Below the pieces are notes generated by a model. It was not told the origin of the DNA, searched no databases, and saw nothing but the letters and a program-made list of their open reading frames with translations. Position numbers and translations under genes: made by a program. This document shows positions 28,580 through 38,003 of a stretch of 64,000 bases of DNA, piece after piece (within the stretch, counting starts at the first letter, position 1; every line of letters starts with the position of its first letter). Source of the DNA: Pyrinomonas methylaliphatogenes (lineage in GTDB: Bacteria; Acidobacteriota; Blastocatellia; Pyrinomonadales; Pyrinomonadaceae); contig NZ_CBXV010000008.1 in NCBI RefSeq assembly GCF_000820845.2, positions 65,001-129,000 of the forward strand. Direction: 5' to 3'.

Positions 28580-29653
28580 TCACAAGCGGTATCGCACGCG
28601 GCGGCGCAGTTCGTCGTCTTCGACCTCGATGTTCTGTAAACGCAATGAAACGTCGGCGTTCAGGTCCAGCCCGGCGCGCTCTCCAGCGGCCAGCTTGACG
28701 CTGCCGGCAGCGGCGATCATCGCCGCGTTGTCGGTCGAAAGGTGGCGCGACGGGAAATAGACGGGGATGCCCAAGCGTTCCGCCATCGCGCTCATCGCCT
28801 CGCGCAGGGCCATGTTGCACGCCACGCCGCCGGCGACGATCAGCGTCTTCGGTTGATGCTCCGCGGCGACGCGCTCGGTGGTCGAAACGAGCGAACGGAT
28901 GACGACATCCTGAAAGCTCGCGGCCAGATCTTTGATCGCCTGCGATGGGGTTTCGCCTTCCTTTACGGGCTGCAATCCGGTCTCGCGCACGTATTTCGAG
29001 ACGGCGGTCTTCAATCCGCTGAAGCTGAAATCGGGCCGCCGATCGCTGATCTTCGGCAGACTGAAGCGCACGGCGCGCGGATCGCCCTCGCGCGCGAGCC
29101 GCTCGATGATCGGGCCGCCCGGATAACCGAGGCCGAGCATCTTCGCCACCTTATCGTAAGCTTCGCCGGCGGCGTCATCGCGCGTGCGCGCGACAATCTT
29201 GTACTGGCCCGGTCGCGGCACGTAGAACATGTGCGTGTGGCCGCCCGAAACGATCAAGGCGAGCGCCGGATGTTCGACGGGCGGATTGTCGAAGACGACC
29301 GAATAGATGTGACCTTCGAGATGGTTGACGCCGACGATCGGTCTTCCGAGCGCGTAAGCCAATCCCTTTGCGTAACAGAGCCCGACTAGAAGCGAGCCGA
29401 TCAATCCAGGCCCGACCGTGACGGCGATACCGTCTATTTCGTCGAAGCCGACTTGCGCCCGGCCCATTGCCTCTTCGACGATCGGTTCAATCCTTTCGAG
29501 ATGTTCGCGCGAAGCCAGCTCCGGCACCACGCCGCCGAAACGTTTATGGACATCCGTTTGCGACGAGATGACGGAAGAGACCAACTCCTTGCAGTCGCGC
29601 ACGACCGCCGCCGCCGTTTCATCGCACGAAGTTTCGATGCCGAGAACGAGCAT
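28580..29653 (-). CDS. tsaD: tRNA N6-adenosine threonylcarbamoyltransferase TsaD
   Basis: TsaD transfers the threonylcarbamoyl group to A37 of ANN-decoding tRNAs, working with TsaB and TsaE. The 357-residue protein begins LGIETSCDETAAA. It carries the metal-binding HLEGH near residue 110 and VSGGHTHMF near residue 135. GGVACNMALRE and STDNAAMIA follow near the C-terminus. All key residues are present and the length is typical. tsaB and tsaE are not adjacent. Confidence 0.97.
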   Translation of the reverse strand: MLVLGIETSCDETAAAVVRDCKELVSSVISSQTDVHKRFGGVVPELASREHLERIEPIVEEAMGRAQVGFDEIDGIAVTVGPGLIGSLLVGLCYAKGLAYALGRPIVGVNHLEGHIYSVVFDNPPVEHPALALIVSGGHTHMFYVPRPGQYKIVARTRDDAAGEAYDKVAKMLGLGYPGGPIIERLAREGDPRAVRFSLPKISDRRPDFSFSGLKTAVSKYVRETGLQPVKEGETPSQAIKDLAASFQDVVIRSLVSTTERVAAEHQPKTLIVAGGVACNMALREAMSAMAERLGIPVYFPSRHLSTDNAAMIAAAGSVKLAAGERAGLDLNADVSLRLQNIEVEDDELRRRVRYRL

Positions 29654-29730
29654 GATCCTGCCTTTCGATCAAGCTAGATTTTTCCCACAGATCAATTTAC
29701 TCGAATCTTCATCCGAAACCAAGGGGAGGT

Positions 29731-30288
29731 CTAATCGCGCTGGTAGAAGCTCAGCGCGGCATCGCCCTGCCGCAGGAGGCGCCAGCGGCGAAGCGTGCCG
29801 ACCGCATCGGGGAGGCTCTTCTTGTGATGGTGTTCGACGATGATGACGCCGTCTGCGCACAACAGCGACTCGTGCTCGCCGAGCAGATTGAGCACCGGCA
29901 AGTAATCATCCGCATACGGCGGGTCGAAGAAGATCACATCCCAACACCTGTAACCGTTCGCGACGGCGCGGCGCAAAAATTCAGCCGCCTCGCTCATGAA
30001 GACCTCCGTCTCGTCCTCCGGCACGCCGCATAGATCGAGATTCGTCTCGATCAACGCGCACATGCGACGCGACCGGTCGACGAACGTGGCGAAGGCGGCG
30101 CCGCGCGAGAGGGCCTCGATGCCGACCGCGCCCGAGCCGGCGCACAGGTCAAGGAAGCGTACACCCTCGATGCGCGGCGCGAGCACATTGAAAAGCGTTT
30201 CACGCAACCGATCTGATGTTGGACGCGCGCGCAATGAAGGAGGGCTTTTCAAACGCCGCCCGCGATATATCCCGCCGATGACTCTCAA
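29731..30288 (-). CDS. rsmD: 16S rRNA (guanine966-N2)-methyltransferase RsmD
   Basis: RsmD methylates G966 of 16S rRNA. The 185-residue product begins MRVIGGIYRGRRLKSP. It has the PTSDRLRETLFN motif, the SAM-binding LDLCAGSGAVGIEALSRGA near residue 46, and the catalytic DPPYADDYL motif near residue 124. The apparent start codon is TTG at 30288, with GGGAGG 12 nt upstream. It is probably co-transcribed with the upstream SbcC-like gene (55 bp gap). Confidence 0.94.
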   Translation of the reverse strand: MRVIGGIYRGRRLKSPPSLRARPTSDRLRETLFNVLAPRIEGVRFLDLCAGSGAVGIEALSRGAAFATFVDRSRRMCALIETNLDLCGVPEDETEVFMSEAAEFLRRAVANGYRCWDVIFFDPPYADDYLPVLNLLGEHESLLCADGVIIVEHHHKKSLPDAVGTLRRWRLLRQGDAALSFYQRD

Positions 30289-30343
30289 CGTAATCCCACA
30301 CCTCCCTCGTTACCGGACTCCTGGCGACCGGAACACGACGAAA

Positions 30344-33300
30344 TCACTCGCCGTTTTGCCCTTCGACCATCACGACGTGATCGACCGTCTGCTCGAAGGT
30401 ATCATCGTGCGAGATGACGAAGAGTTGATCGAAGTGGCGCACTTGACCGATGATTTGCGCCAAACGCTCACGCCGCTCCGCGTCCATGTTCACCGTCGGC
30501 TCATCGAAGAAGGCGAGGCGAATATCTGAGAGCTCCTTGAGCAACGCCAGACGCACGGCCAACGCTGCCGCCATCTGTTCGCCTCCGGAGAGGTTCTGGA
30601 ATGAACGCTCGTGACCATCTTCTTCGAGAATGATCTCGTAATCGCGCGACCATCGCAGCGATTGATCGGGATTGCCGATCATCTCGCGGAAGAGATGGTT
30701 GGCTTCGAGCGAGACGTTGCAAAGATAGCTTTCGGCTACGAGCGGGCCGGCCTCGCGCAACTTATCGCGGATAAACTCTATAGCTTCATCCAAACGGCTC
30801 AAACGCTCCCGTTGCTGAAGCTCGCGTTCCATCTGGCGTCTTACGTCATCGAGTTGGTCCAACTCGCGTTTCAACGAGGAGGCGCGCTCTCGCTGCCATT
30901 CGAGCTGCGCGCGGATCGCCGCGACCCGCTCGCGAGATGCGAACAACTGTGAACGCGCCCTCTCATGAGCGGCGGCATCATAAGCTGCTACCGCCCGCTC
31001 GTGCTGTCGTCGCGCTTCGTCGAGCGCGCGTTGCGCTTCAGCCGCTTCGCTTTCGGCCCGCTCCAGCTCCTTCAGGCGATCCGGCAGCCGCTCGGCGATG
31101 CCCGAACAGGCGAGATATTCGCGGTAAGATTCTGCCGTTCGATCGCGCTCGGCGATAGCCTCAGACAAGCGCGTTTCAAGCGTCGCGAAGTCGCGCAGAC
31201 GCGCTTTCAATTCCTGCGACCTGCGCATCAGGTCGAGGTGACGGTTCCGCTTCTCTTCGAATTCGCGCTTGAGAGCCTCTTCCTGTTCAGCTTCGGCGCG
31301 CAACGCTTTAGCGCGACCGCGCGGATCGTTCAAGTCGGCCAACTCCTTCTCCGTTCTCGTCAGATCCTCTCGAACCGATGGCAAACTATTGGCGATCGCT
31401 TCTGCTTCCACACGCTCCTCACTCAGACGTTTGCCGTTCTCTTCGATCTCGCGCAACCGCGCTTTCCAACTATCGAGTTCGGCAAATCGCATCGCTTCGC
31501 GTTGTTTCAGCTTCAGCTCGGCATCCAGCCCGACCAACTGCGCCTGCAAGTCTTTGACTCGTTGTGCGTCGGCGTGCGCGAATTTGCCGATCTCAGCATT
31601 CAATTGGGCGAGCGATGTGCGCTTCTTACTCAGCGCCATCTCCTCGTGCGCCACCTGCTGTCGGACCTTCTCGAGTTGCGCGGCGGCGAGTTGCGCTTCG
31701 TGCGCCAGATGCAGTCTGGCGCTCAACTGTACCAACTCATTTTGGAGCGCTTCGAGCCGCGCGCGGTTTAGGTCGAGATTCTTTCTGAAATAGCCTTCGA
31801 GCGTCTCGCCCTCCTTCAGATTCAAGCATCGCTCGGACAAGATCGGGCACAGACCGCCTTTGACCTCGCGCTCCATCCGCTCGTCCCGTTCGATCGAAGC
31901 GCGCAACCTCATGATCTCATCCTTTATGCTGGCGACTTTCGCCTCGAGCGCGGGAAGCTCCGCGGCGGCGATAGCGCGCGCTTCGAGCCGTCGGACTTCC
32001 GCGCGCAGCTCATTCAACAAGGATTCGATCTGTTCGATCTCGCGCTGCTCCTCGCGCCATCGCCCTTCAAGTAGTTGCCGCGCGCTGAGCGCTTCGCGCA
32101 ACGCCGCCAGTTCGTTTTCGACTCCGATCCTCTCGCTCTCGATCTCCCGGACGCGATCTTGCGCGCGGCGCGCCGCTTCCGCCTGACGGATGCGTTCGCG
32201 CGTCTCGACGTGCTGCGCGCGCAAGCGCTGAAGCTCTTGGTCCAATTTGGGCAGCTTCCCGCGCGCCATCTCGGCCTGAGTCTGCAAATCGCGCAGCCGA
32301 TCGCGCTCGCGCTCCAGCGCCTCCTGCCGTTCGATCTCGGGTTGGATCTCGACGAGCTGCTCGCGCGCCCGCGACGCAGAGCGCACCCTCTCTTCGAGCA
32401 GCCGCATCTCGCCTTCGACGCGCAGGGATTCGCGGGTGAGCTTTTCGCTCTCGTCCCTTATCCGATCGCGCTCTCGACGCTCAGCCTCCAAAGCGCTGAT
32501 CGTTTCGAGGGCGCGCTTGTGCGCCTTGTAATCCTCTTCGGTCTCCCGCTGCCGCCTGACGGCCCGCTCGGTTTCGACCAATCTCTGCCGCGCCTCGGCG
32601 AGTCTGGCTCCAGCGTTTTCGTGGATCGCGAGCCGCTGCTGCAGGATCATCTGCGTCTCGGCCTTCGCCCGCTCGGCGCGCTCCCAATAGGCGACGCGCT
32701 CTTCGGCGGCGGCAGCCTCCCTTTCCGCCTCACCGAGGGCGCCTTCTAGCTCCTCGACGCGGCGCGCCGTCTCGGTCGCCTCGCGTTGCAGATCGGCGTA
32801 TCCGGCCAATCTTCCCCGCGCGTGCTCGATCCGTTTATCGAATTCGACCAAACGATCGCGGACCAGTTTCGCCGTATCGAGCAGACGGTCGCTGCTCTCA
32901 CGATACTCTTCGACCTTCAACAGGCGATCGAAAGCCGCTTTACGTTGCGCTGGCGCCAGCAGAAACTCCGTTGTGAAAGCCCCTTGCGGCACGCCGATGG
33001 CTGAACGGAACAGTGCTTTGATATCGGTGCCGGGTTCGATGCCCAAGTGCTGACGGATGAAGGCGAGGACATCAGCCCGCTTCTCGACGACGCGCACGTT
33101 CAAGAGCGGATCGTAGACGTAGTAGGTCTGCCCCGTGTCGCGGTAGACGACGTACTGTCGCTGGTCCAGATCGCTCTCGAAGACGACGCGCACCCAGCCC
33201 TTTTTTGCGCCGCGCCGCAAGAAATCTTCTCTCTTGTATTCGAGCACATCGAAGAGCGCCCACGCGATCGCTTCGAGGATGGTCGTCTTCCCTGCGCCAT

Positions 33301-33394
33301 TGCGCCCGACGATCGCCGTCGTCCCGCGTTCAAACGTGAAAGAGGCCCGCGCGTAGGATTTGATGTTCTCCAGTTCGACCTGTCTGATCTGCAT
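30344..33394 (-). CDS. SbcC/Rad50-like SMC-type ATPase
   Basis: The N-terminal ATPase half contains Walker A GRNGAGKTT near residue 30. The C-terminal half contains the ABC signature NLSGGEQMAAALAVRLA and Walker B LAFFDEP, followed by ISHDD. Between them is about 700 residues of Glu/Arg-rich coiled coil. At the middle (near residue 515) a CPILSERC segment sits where Rad50 proteins carry the CxxC zinc hook. The usual nuclease partner sbcD/mre11 is not adjacent. The ATG at 33394 has GGAG about 9 nt upstream. Confidence 0.9.
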   Translation of the reverse strand: MQIRQVELENIKSYARASFTFERGTTAIVGRNGAGKTTILEAIAWALFDVLEYKREDFLRRGAKKGWVRVVFESDLDQRQYVVYRDTGQTYYVYDPLLNVRVVEKRADVLAFIRQHLGIEPGTDIKALFRSAIGVPQGAFTTEFLLAPAQRKAAFDRLLKVEEYRESSDRLLDTAKLVRDRLVEFDKRIEHARGRLAGYADLQREATETARRVEELEGALGEAEREAAAAEERVAYWERAERAKAETQMILQQRLAIHENAGARLAEARQRLVETERAVRRQRETEEDYKAHKRALETISALEAERRERDRIRDESEKLTRESLRVEGEMRLLEERVRSASRAREQLVEIQPEIERQEALERERDRLRDLQTQAEMARGKLPKLDQELQRLRAQHVETRERIRQAEAARRAQDRVREIESERIGVENELAALREALSARQLLEGRWREEQREIEQIESLLNELRAEVRRLEARAIAAAELPALEAKVASIKDEIMRLRASIERDERMEREVKGGLCPILSERCLNLKEGETLEGYFRKNLDLNRARLEALQNELVQLSARLHLAHEAQLAAAQLEKVRQQVAHEEMALSKKRTSLAQLNAEIGKFAHADAQRVKDLQAQLVGLDAELKLKQREAMRFAELDSWKARLREIEENGKRLSEERVEAEAIANSLPSVREDLTRTEKELADLNDPRGRAKALRAEAEQEEALKREFEEKRNRHLDLMRRSQELKARLRDFATLETRLSEAIAERDRTAESYREYLACSGIAERLPDRLKELERAESEAAEAQRALDEARRQHERAVAAYDAAAHERARSQLFASRERVAAIRAQLEWQRERASSLKRELDQLDDVRRQMERELQQRERLSRLDEAIEFIRDKLREAGPLVAESYLCNVSLEANHLFREMIGNPDQSLRWSRDYEIILEEDGHERSFQNLSGGEQMAAALAVRLALLKELSDIRLAFFDEPTVNMDAERRERLAQIIGQVRHFDQLFVISHDDTFEQTVDHVVMVEGQNGE

Positions 33395-33469
33395 GCGCAC
33401 GCTCCGCAAAAGGGATCTACCGCATCAGCAATGATGCGGCAAGGCGCTACCAGCGCGCAGCGCGAATGC

Positions 33470-35275
33470 TCACTTCGACTCGCCGACTTTGAGCACGGCG
33501 AGGAAAGCTTCTTGCGGGATTTCGACGCGCCCGACCTTTTTCATACGTTTTTTCCCTTCCTTCTGCTTCTCGAGGAGCTTGCGTTTGCGCGTCACATCGC
33601 CGCCATAGCACTTTGCCAGCACGTTCTTGCCCATCGCGCGGATGGTCTCGCGCGCGATGACGCGGCTCCCGATCGCCGCTTGGATCGGCACTTCGAAAAG
33701 CTGCCGCGGGATCAATTCCTTCATCTTCTCGACGAGCGCGCGCCCGCGCGCTTGCGCGTTGCTGCGGTGAACGATCAGCGAGAGCGCATCCACGGGTTCG
33801 CCTGCGACCAGAATGTCCAGTTTGACGAGATCGCTTTCACGATACCCGGCGAAATGATAATCGAGCGACGCATAGCCGCGCGAGACCGACTTCAAACGGT
33901 CATAGAATTCGAGCACAACTTCGTTGAGCGGCAGCTCATAGGTGAGCATCACGCGCCCCGGGCCGATGTATTCGAAACCGCGCTGCTCGCCGCGCTTCTC
34001 TTCAAGAAGTGACAGGATGCCGCCCAAGTATTCGTCCGGAGTTAGGATCGTCGCCGTGATGACCGGTTCCTCGATCTTTTCGATCTTGCCCGGATCGGGC
34101 ATCTTCGCCGGAGAGTCGACTTCGATCACTTCGCCGTTGGTCAACGTCACGCGATAGCGAACGCTCGGCGCGGTCGTGATCAGATCGAGATTGAATTCGC
34201 GCTCTAATCTCTCCTGCACGATCTCCATGTGAAGCAGACCGAGGAAACCGCAGCGGAAGCCGAAGCCGAGCGCGACCGATGTCTCCGGCTCGTAGAAGAG
34301 CGATGCGTCGTTCAAACGGAGCTTATCGAGCGCGTCGCGCAGCTCCTCGTACTGGCTCGCATCGACCGGATAGAGTCCGGCAAAGACCATCGGCTTGATC
34401 TGTTGGAAGCCCGGAAAAGGTTCGGCGGTCGGACGTGCCGCCTCGGTGATCGTATCGCCGATCTGCACATCGGCGACCGTTTTGATCGAAGCGGTCAAGA
34501 ATCCGACTTCGCCGACGCTCAGCTCATCTATAGGCGTCGGGCGCGGACGATTGACGCCGAGGGTTTCAACCGTGTATTCGCGCCCGGTGTTGAAGAAACG
34601 GATCTTCAGGCCGGGCCGCACCGTCCCTTCGATGACGCGGAAGAGCACGACGACGCCGCGGTACGGATCGTACCATGAATCGAAGATCAAGGCTTTGAGC
34701 GGCGCTTCCGGATCGCCTTTGGGCGGCGGGATGTCGCGCACGATCGCCTCTAGCACCTCTTCGACGTTCTGCCCGGTCTTGGCGCTCACCATCAGCGCGT
34801 TGTGCGTCGGAAGACCGATGATGTGTTCGATCTGCTCGAGCACCTTTTCCGGCTCCGCGCCGGGAAGGTCTATCTTGTTGATGACCGGGATCAGTTCGAG
34901 ATTGTGTTCGATGGCGAGATAGGTGTTCGCTAGCGTCTGCGCTTCGACGCCTTGTGACGCATCGACGACGAGAAGCGCCCCTTCGCACGCCGAGAGCGAA
35001 CGCGAGACTTCGTAAGAGAAGTCCACGTGACCGGGCGTATCGATCAAGTTGAGCACGTACTCATGCCCATCGCGCGCGCGATAGTTGAGCCGCACGGCGT
35101 GCGCTTTGATCGTGATGCCGCGCTCGCGCTCCAAATCCATCGCGTCGAGCACCTGCTCGGTCATCTCGCGCTCGCTCAAAGCGCCGGTCAGTTCGAGCAA
35201 GCGATCGGCCAAGGTCGATTTGCCGTGATCGATATGTGCGATGATGGAAAAGTTTCTGATCCGTTCAGGGTTCAT
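33470..35275 (-). CDS. lepA: Elongation factor 4 (LepA)
   Basis: LepA is a ribosome-associated GTPase that acts in initiation, assembly or back-translocation. The 601-residue product has the EF-G-like order: G domain ([33 protein letters not shown]), domains II, III and V, and the LepA-specific C-terminal domain ([22 protein letters not shown]). Length and motifs match the family closely. The ATG at 35275 is preceded by a TAAAAT element. No signal peptidase gene follows, unlike the enterobacterial operon. Confidence 0.97.
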   Translation of the reverse strand: MNPERIRNFSIIAHIDHGKSTLADRLLELTGALSEREMTEQVLDAMDLERERGITIKAHAVRLNYRARDGHEYVLNLIDTPGHVDFSYEVSRSLSACEGALLVVDASQGVEAQTLANTYLAIEHNLELIPVINKIDLPGAEPEKVLEQIEHIIGLPTHNALMVSAKTGQNVEEVLEAIVRDIPPPKGDPEAPLKALIFDSWYDPYRGVVVLFRVIEGTVRPGLKIRFFNTGREYTVETLGVNRPRPTPIDELSVGEVGFLTASIKTVADVQIGDTITEAARPTAEPFPGFQQIKPMVFAGLYPVDASQYEELRDALDKLRLNDASLFYEPETSVALGFGFRCGFLGLLHMEIVQERLEREFNLDLITTAPSVRYRVTLTNGEVIEVDSPAKMPDPGKIEKIEEPVITATILTPDEYLGGILSLLEEKRGEQRGFEYIGPGRVMLTYELPLNEVVLEFYDRLKSVSRGYASLDYHFAGYRESDLVKLDILVAGEPVDALSLIVHRSNAQARGRALVEKMKELIPRQLFEVPIQAAIGSRVIARETIRAMGKNVLAKCYGGDVTRKRKLLEKQKEGKKRMKKVGRVEIPQEAFLAVLKVGESK

Positions 35276-35318
35276 TTCGACTTCGTTAGAATCCCGATCG
35301 AGCGGGCTAAAGGTTCCG

Positions 35319-35324
35319 ATTTTA
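35319..35324 (-). promoter_or_regulatory. -10-like TAAAAT upstream of lepA
   Basis: On the minus strand TAAAATC lies 43 bp upstream of the lepA start, in the same context as other elements in the window. The -35 region is weak. Confidence 0.4.
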
Positions 35325-35407
35325 CCCCACGACCAAACTGACGGAAAGCCGCACTTATGCGAGACGCCGCTTGATGAAGCGCTTAATCGTCGTTCGACGT
35401 AGGTGAT

Positions 35408-36361
35408 CTAGGCTCCAGCTTTTTGTGCGGCGAGCAGGGCGGCACCGATGAGGACGCTATCGAGCCCCAATTGTGCGGCGACGATCTGGGTCGTCTCAAA
35501 ACAGGGTTGGAATGAGCGTCGGCGCGCTTCGCGGATGATCGGATCGAGCAGCAGTTCGCCCGCTTCCATGACGATGCCGCCCAAGATGATCCGCTCGACG
35601 TTGAGCAGATTGATGATCGCGGCGATCGCCGTGCCGATGTAACGCCCGGTGCGCTCGATCATGAGGAGCGCAAAATCGTCGCCGTTGCGCGCTTCGCGCG
35701 TGATGTCGCTCACGGTGAAGTCGCGATTGACGGCCAATTTTGAGAGCGAAGAGGTGCTATCGCGGAACAATCTCTCGTGCGTGCGTCGGACGATGTTCGG
35801 TGCAGAGGCGACCGTCTCCAGACAACCGACATTGCCGCAAGCGCATTGAATGCCGTCGGGATCGATCGTGATATGCCCGAATTCGCCGGCGAAGCCGGAA
35901 GCTCCGCGCCAGATCTGACCATCGAAGATGAGCGCGCCGCCGATGCCGTAACCGAGCATGACGTAGAAGATGCTCTGACTAGCGCGCCCGGCTCCCAAAA
36001 CGTACTCACCATAAGCCGCCGCGTTAGCGTCGTTCTCAAGCAAAAGCGGAAGCCCGGTCGCGCCCGCTAGATCGGCGTAGAACTCCTCTCGCAAGGGGAG
36101 ATCGGTCGAAAAGTGCACGCGCCCGGTGCGCGGATCGACCAACCCGGGCAATCCCACTCCGAGCGCTTCTACGCTGGTCCCACCGCGAAGATCGGCGACG
36201 ACGCGCGCGATCTGCTCGACCAATTGCTCGCGCTCCAGCGGCGCTTCGAGCACGCGCGCCACTTCTCCAGCGGCGGAGACGAGCGCGGCGCGCAGCGTCG
36301 GCCCCGATAGATCGACTCCGATGTAACTTTTTTCCGCTTGATTCGGGCCATCTGCCTGCAT
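35408..36361 (-). CDS. ROK-family sugar kinase (glucokinase-like)
   Basis: This is an ASKHA-fold kinase. The ATP-binding start is YIGVDLSGPTLRAALV near residue 14, and a GLPGLVD segment follows. The catalytic Asp lies in LENDANAAAYGE near residue 110. The zinc motif CACGNVGCLE follows EFGHI, and ILGGIVMEAGELL lies near residue 265. There is no N-terminal helix-turn-helix, so it is a kinase rather than a ROK repressor. Glucose is the likely substrate but is not proven. The ATG at 36361 has GGAGGG upstream. Confidence 0.92.
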   Translation of the reverse strand: MQADGPNQAEKSYIGVDLSGPTLRAALVSAAGEVARVLEAPLEREQLVEQIARVVADLRGGTSVEALGVGLPGLVDPRTGRVHFSTDLPLREEFYADLAGATGLPLLLENDANAAAYGEYVLGAGRASQSIFYVMLGYGIGGALIFDGQIWRGASGFAGEFGHITIDPDGIQCACGNVGCLETVASAPNIVRRTHERLFRDSTSSLSKLAVNRDFTVSDITREARNGDDFALLMIERTGRYIGTAIAAIINLLNVERIILGGIVMEAGELLLDPIIREARRRSFQPCFETTQIVAAQLGLDSVLIGAALLAAQKAGA

Positions 36362-36422
36362 CGTTACGGCCCTCCAACGGGAGATCTCAACGGTGCGCAC
36401 ATGCGGGAGCAGGATGCTGCGA

Positions 36423-36452
36423 ACTTTAACAGAGCCCGCCAAAGGCTGTCAA
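36423..36452 (-). promoter_or_regulatory. Promoter of the ROK kinase gene
   Basis: On the minus strand a perfect TTGACA (36447-36452) is separated by 18 nt from TAAAGT (36423-36428). The start codon lies 61 bp further on. A plus-strand TAGAAT for uspA (36470-36475) lies close by, so the two promoters are back to back. Confidence 0.7.
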
Positions 36453-36469
36453 ACTTCCTTTCCGAAGTG

Positions 36470-36475
36470 TAGAAT
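36470..36475 (+). promoter_or_regulatory. -10-like TAGAAT of uspA
   Basis: TAGAAT lies about 120 bp upstream of the uspA start, implying a leader of roughly 110 nt. The leader contains the long stem-loop listed next. Confidence 0.4.
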
Positions 36476-36521
36476 GAGCGGCAAGATCGAGATGGCAGGG
36501 CGATAAGGTCAGCTTGAGTCG

Positions 36522-36581
36522 CGCCGTTCGACCGCCTCTACGTCGCTCCTCCTCGTACTCGGCGGCGGTCATCGAACGGCG
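36522..36581 (+). promoter_or_regulatory. Stem-loop in the uspA leader
   Basis: Arms CGCCGTTCG (36522-36530) and CGAACGGCG (36573-36581) pair perfectly, and CCGCC/GGCGG extends the stem inward past a bulge. The loop carries a pyrimidine run CTCCTCCTCG, which is complementary to Shine-Dalgarno-like sequence. The uspA ribosome-binding site GAGGG (36586-36590) follows 4 nt after the stem. It could modulate translation (inference). Confidence 0.5.
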
Positions 36582-36595
36582 AAGCGAGGGCATAA

Positions 36596-37048
36596 ATGAA
36601 GATCGAGACGCTATTGCTGCCGACGGACTTCAGTGAATGCGCTGAACATGCGCTTCCCTACGCCGCATGGTTGGCGCATCTTACAGGCGCGCGCGTCATC
36701 TGCCTGCACGTCATCGAACCCGTCGTGCCAGTCACGGGCTACACGGGCCTGATCGAATCGGCACCGCTCACCGATCTGAGCGAACAACTCGAAGAATCGG
36801 CCGCACGCGAACTGCCGAAGATCGCCGAGCGCGAGGAGTTCGCTGGACTCGAGACGGAAGAGATGATCGTTTACGGCGAAGCGGCGACCGAGATCGTGCG
36901 TGTGGCCAAAGAGCGGCAGGTCGATATGATCGTCATCTCATCGCATGGGCGCACGGGACTCGGGCGCATCATCTTCGGCTCGACCGCGGAATCGGTCGCG
37001 CGTCATGCGCCGTGTCCGGTGCTCATCGTCAAACCGCGAGCGGGATGA
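36596..37048 (+). CDS. Universal stress protein, UspA family
   Basis: This 150-residue cytosolic protein has the Usp fold. It starts MKIETLLLPTDFSE, and near its end has the ATP-binding signature GRTGLGRIIFGSTAESV (the G-2x-G-9x-G-S/T pattern) followed by APCPVLIVKP. It belongs to the ATP-binding class. Its partner is unknown. The gene has a long structured leader and is followed by the DedA-family gene, which has its own TAAAAT element. Confidence 0.93.
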   Translation: MKIETLLLPTDFSECAEHALPYAAWLAHLTGARVICLHVIEPVVPVTGYTGLIESAPLTDLSEQLEESAARELPKIAEREEFAGLETEEMIVYGEAATEIVRVAKERQVDMIVISSHGRTGLGRIIFGSTAESVARHAPCPVLIVKPRAG

Positions 37049-37093
37049 TGCGGCGAACAGCCGAGCCCATTTTGCATTTGCCGCGTTCGCCGT

Positions 37094-37099
37094 TAAAAT
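37094..37099 (+). promoter_or_regulatory. -10-like TAAAAT upstream of the DedA-family gene
   Basis: GTTAAAATC lies 35 bp upstream of the ATG at 37134, in the same context as elsewhere. No consensus -35 is visible. Confidence 0.4.
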
Positions 37100-37133
37100 C
37101 GCGCGTCGTTCGCTGAAGGCGAGAGCGTTTCGC

Positions 37134-37898
37134 ATGGATAGCCAATTCTTCTACGACCTGGTGGGCCTTTACGGCCTTTACGCGATCTTCCTCCTCACGA
37201 TGATCGAGGGGGATATCACGCTGTTATTGGCGGGCGTGCTAGCCCACACGGGTTTCTTTGGCGAATACGGCTTCGCCAAAGTGCTGCTCGTCGGCACCCT
37301 CGGCGGCTCGACCGGCGACGCTTTGGCCTACATCGCGGGGCGCGGTTTCTGCACGAGCGTGCGCGATTTCCGTTTCTACCGCGCGGCGCGTCCGCGCATC
37401 GAGCGTTTGACGGAAAAGTTCGGCCCCCTTTCGATCCTCCTTTCGAAGTACATCTACGGCTTGCGCACGGCTTCATGCGTCTTCTACGGCGTGGGGCGAA
37501 TGCCGCCCAGGCGTTTTCTTCCGCTCTCGCTCATCAGTTGTTTTCTGTGGGTCTTCATCTTGAGCGGCACGGGTTATTTCTTCAGCGGCGCCGTGACGAG
37601 TTTGATCGGCGATTTTCATCAGATCGGCTTGGCGCTCCTCGTCATCGTCGCTTCAGGCATCCTCGGTTTCTATCTGATCGAGCGCTACTGGTTGGCGAAG
37701 AAGGTCGAAGAGGTCGATCCGCAAACGGTCCACAAACTCGAGCTGACGGCTCACGAAAAGCTTCAAGAGATCGAGCAAGTGGCCCAGGAGCGCTTACATG
37801 AACTGAGCCACGAGATCCAAGAGCATCTCGCGCGACGGCGCGAATCGAAACGCGAGGTCGAACGCCTCGCGCACCAAAAGAGGAAGGAAGGCAAATGA
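37134..37898 (+). CDS. DedA-family membrane protein with C-terminal coiled coil
   Basis: The 254-residue product has the DedA (SNARE-associated) domain at about residues 10-185. Its elements are an early acidic membrane segment (LLTMIEGDITLL), GGSTGDALAYIAGR near residue 62, and a RTASCVFYGVGRMPPRRF loop with conserved Arg and Gly. DedA proteins act in undecaprenyl-phosphate or phospholipid transport. The last 60 residues are a highly charged amphipathic helix (KLELTAHEKLQEIEQ...), not part of the usual DedA domain. The start at 37134 is preferred over an upstream one inside uspA. Confidence 0.88.
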   Translation: MDSQFFYDLVGLYGLYAIFLLTMIEGDITLLLAGVLAHTGFFGEYGFAKVLLVGTLGGSTGDALAYIAGRGFCTSVRDFRFYRAARPRIERLTEKFGPLSILLSKYIYGLRTASCVFYGVGRMPPRRFLPLSLISCFLWVFILSGTGYFFSGAVTSLIGDFHQIGLALLVIVASGILGFYLIERYWLAKKVEEVDPQTVHKLELTAHEKLQEIEQVAQERLHELSHEIQEHLARRRESKREVERLAHQKRKEGK

Positions 37899-38003
37899 CC
37901 GATAAGGCGGCAAACCCTCGCTCAACCCGCGCCTTCTCAGAGGCGGCGCCAGTTTTAAGATCGGCTGAGGCCGAAAGCTCATCCATCTAACATAAACGGA
38001 CCG

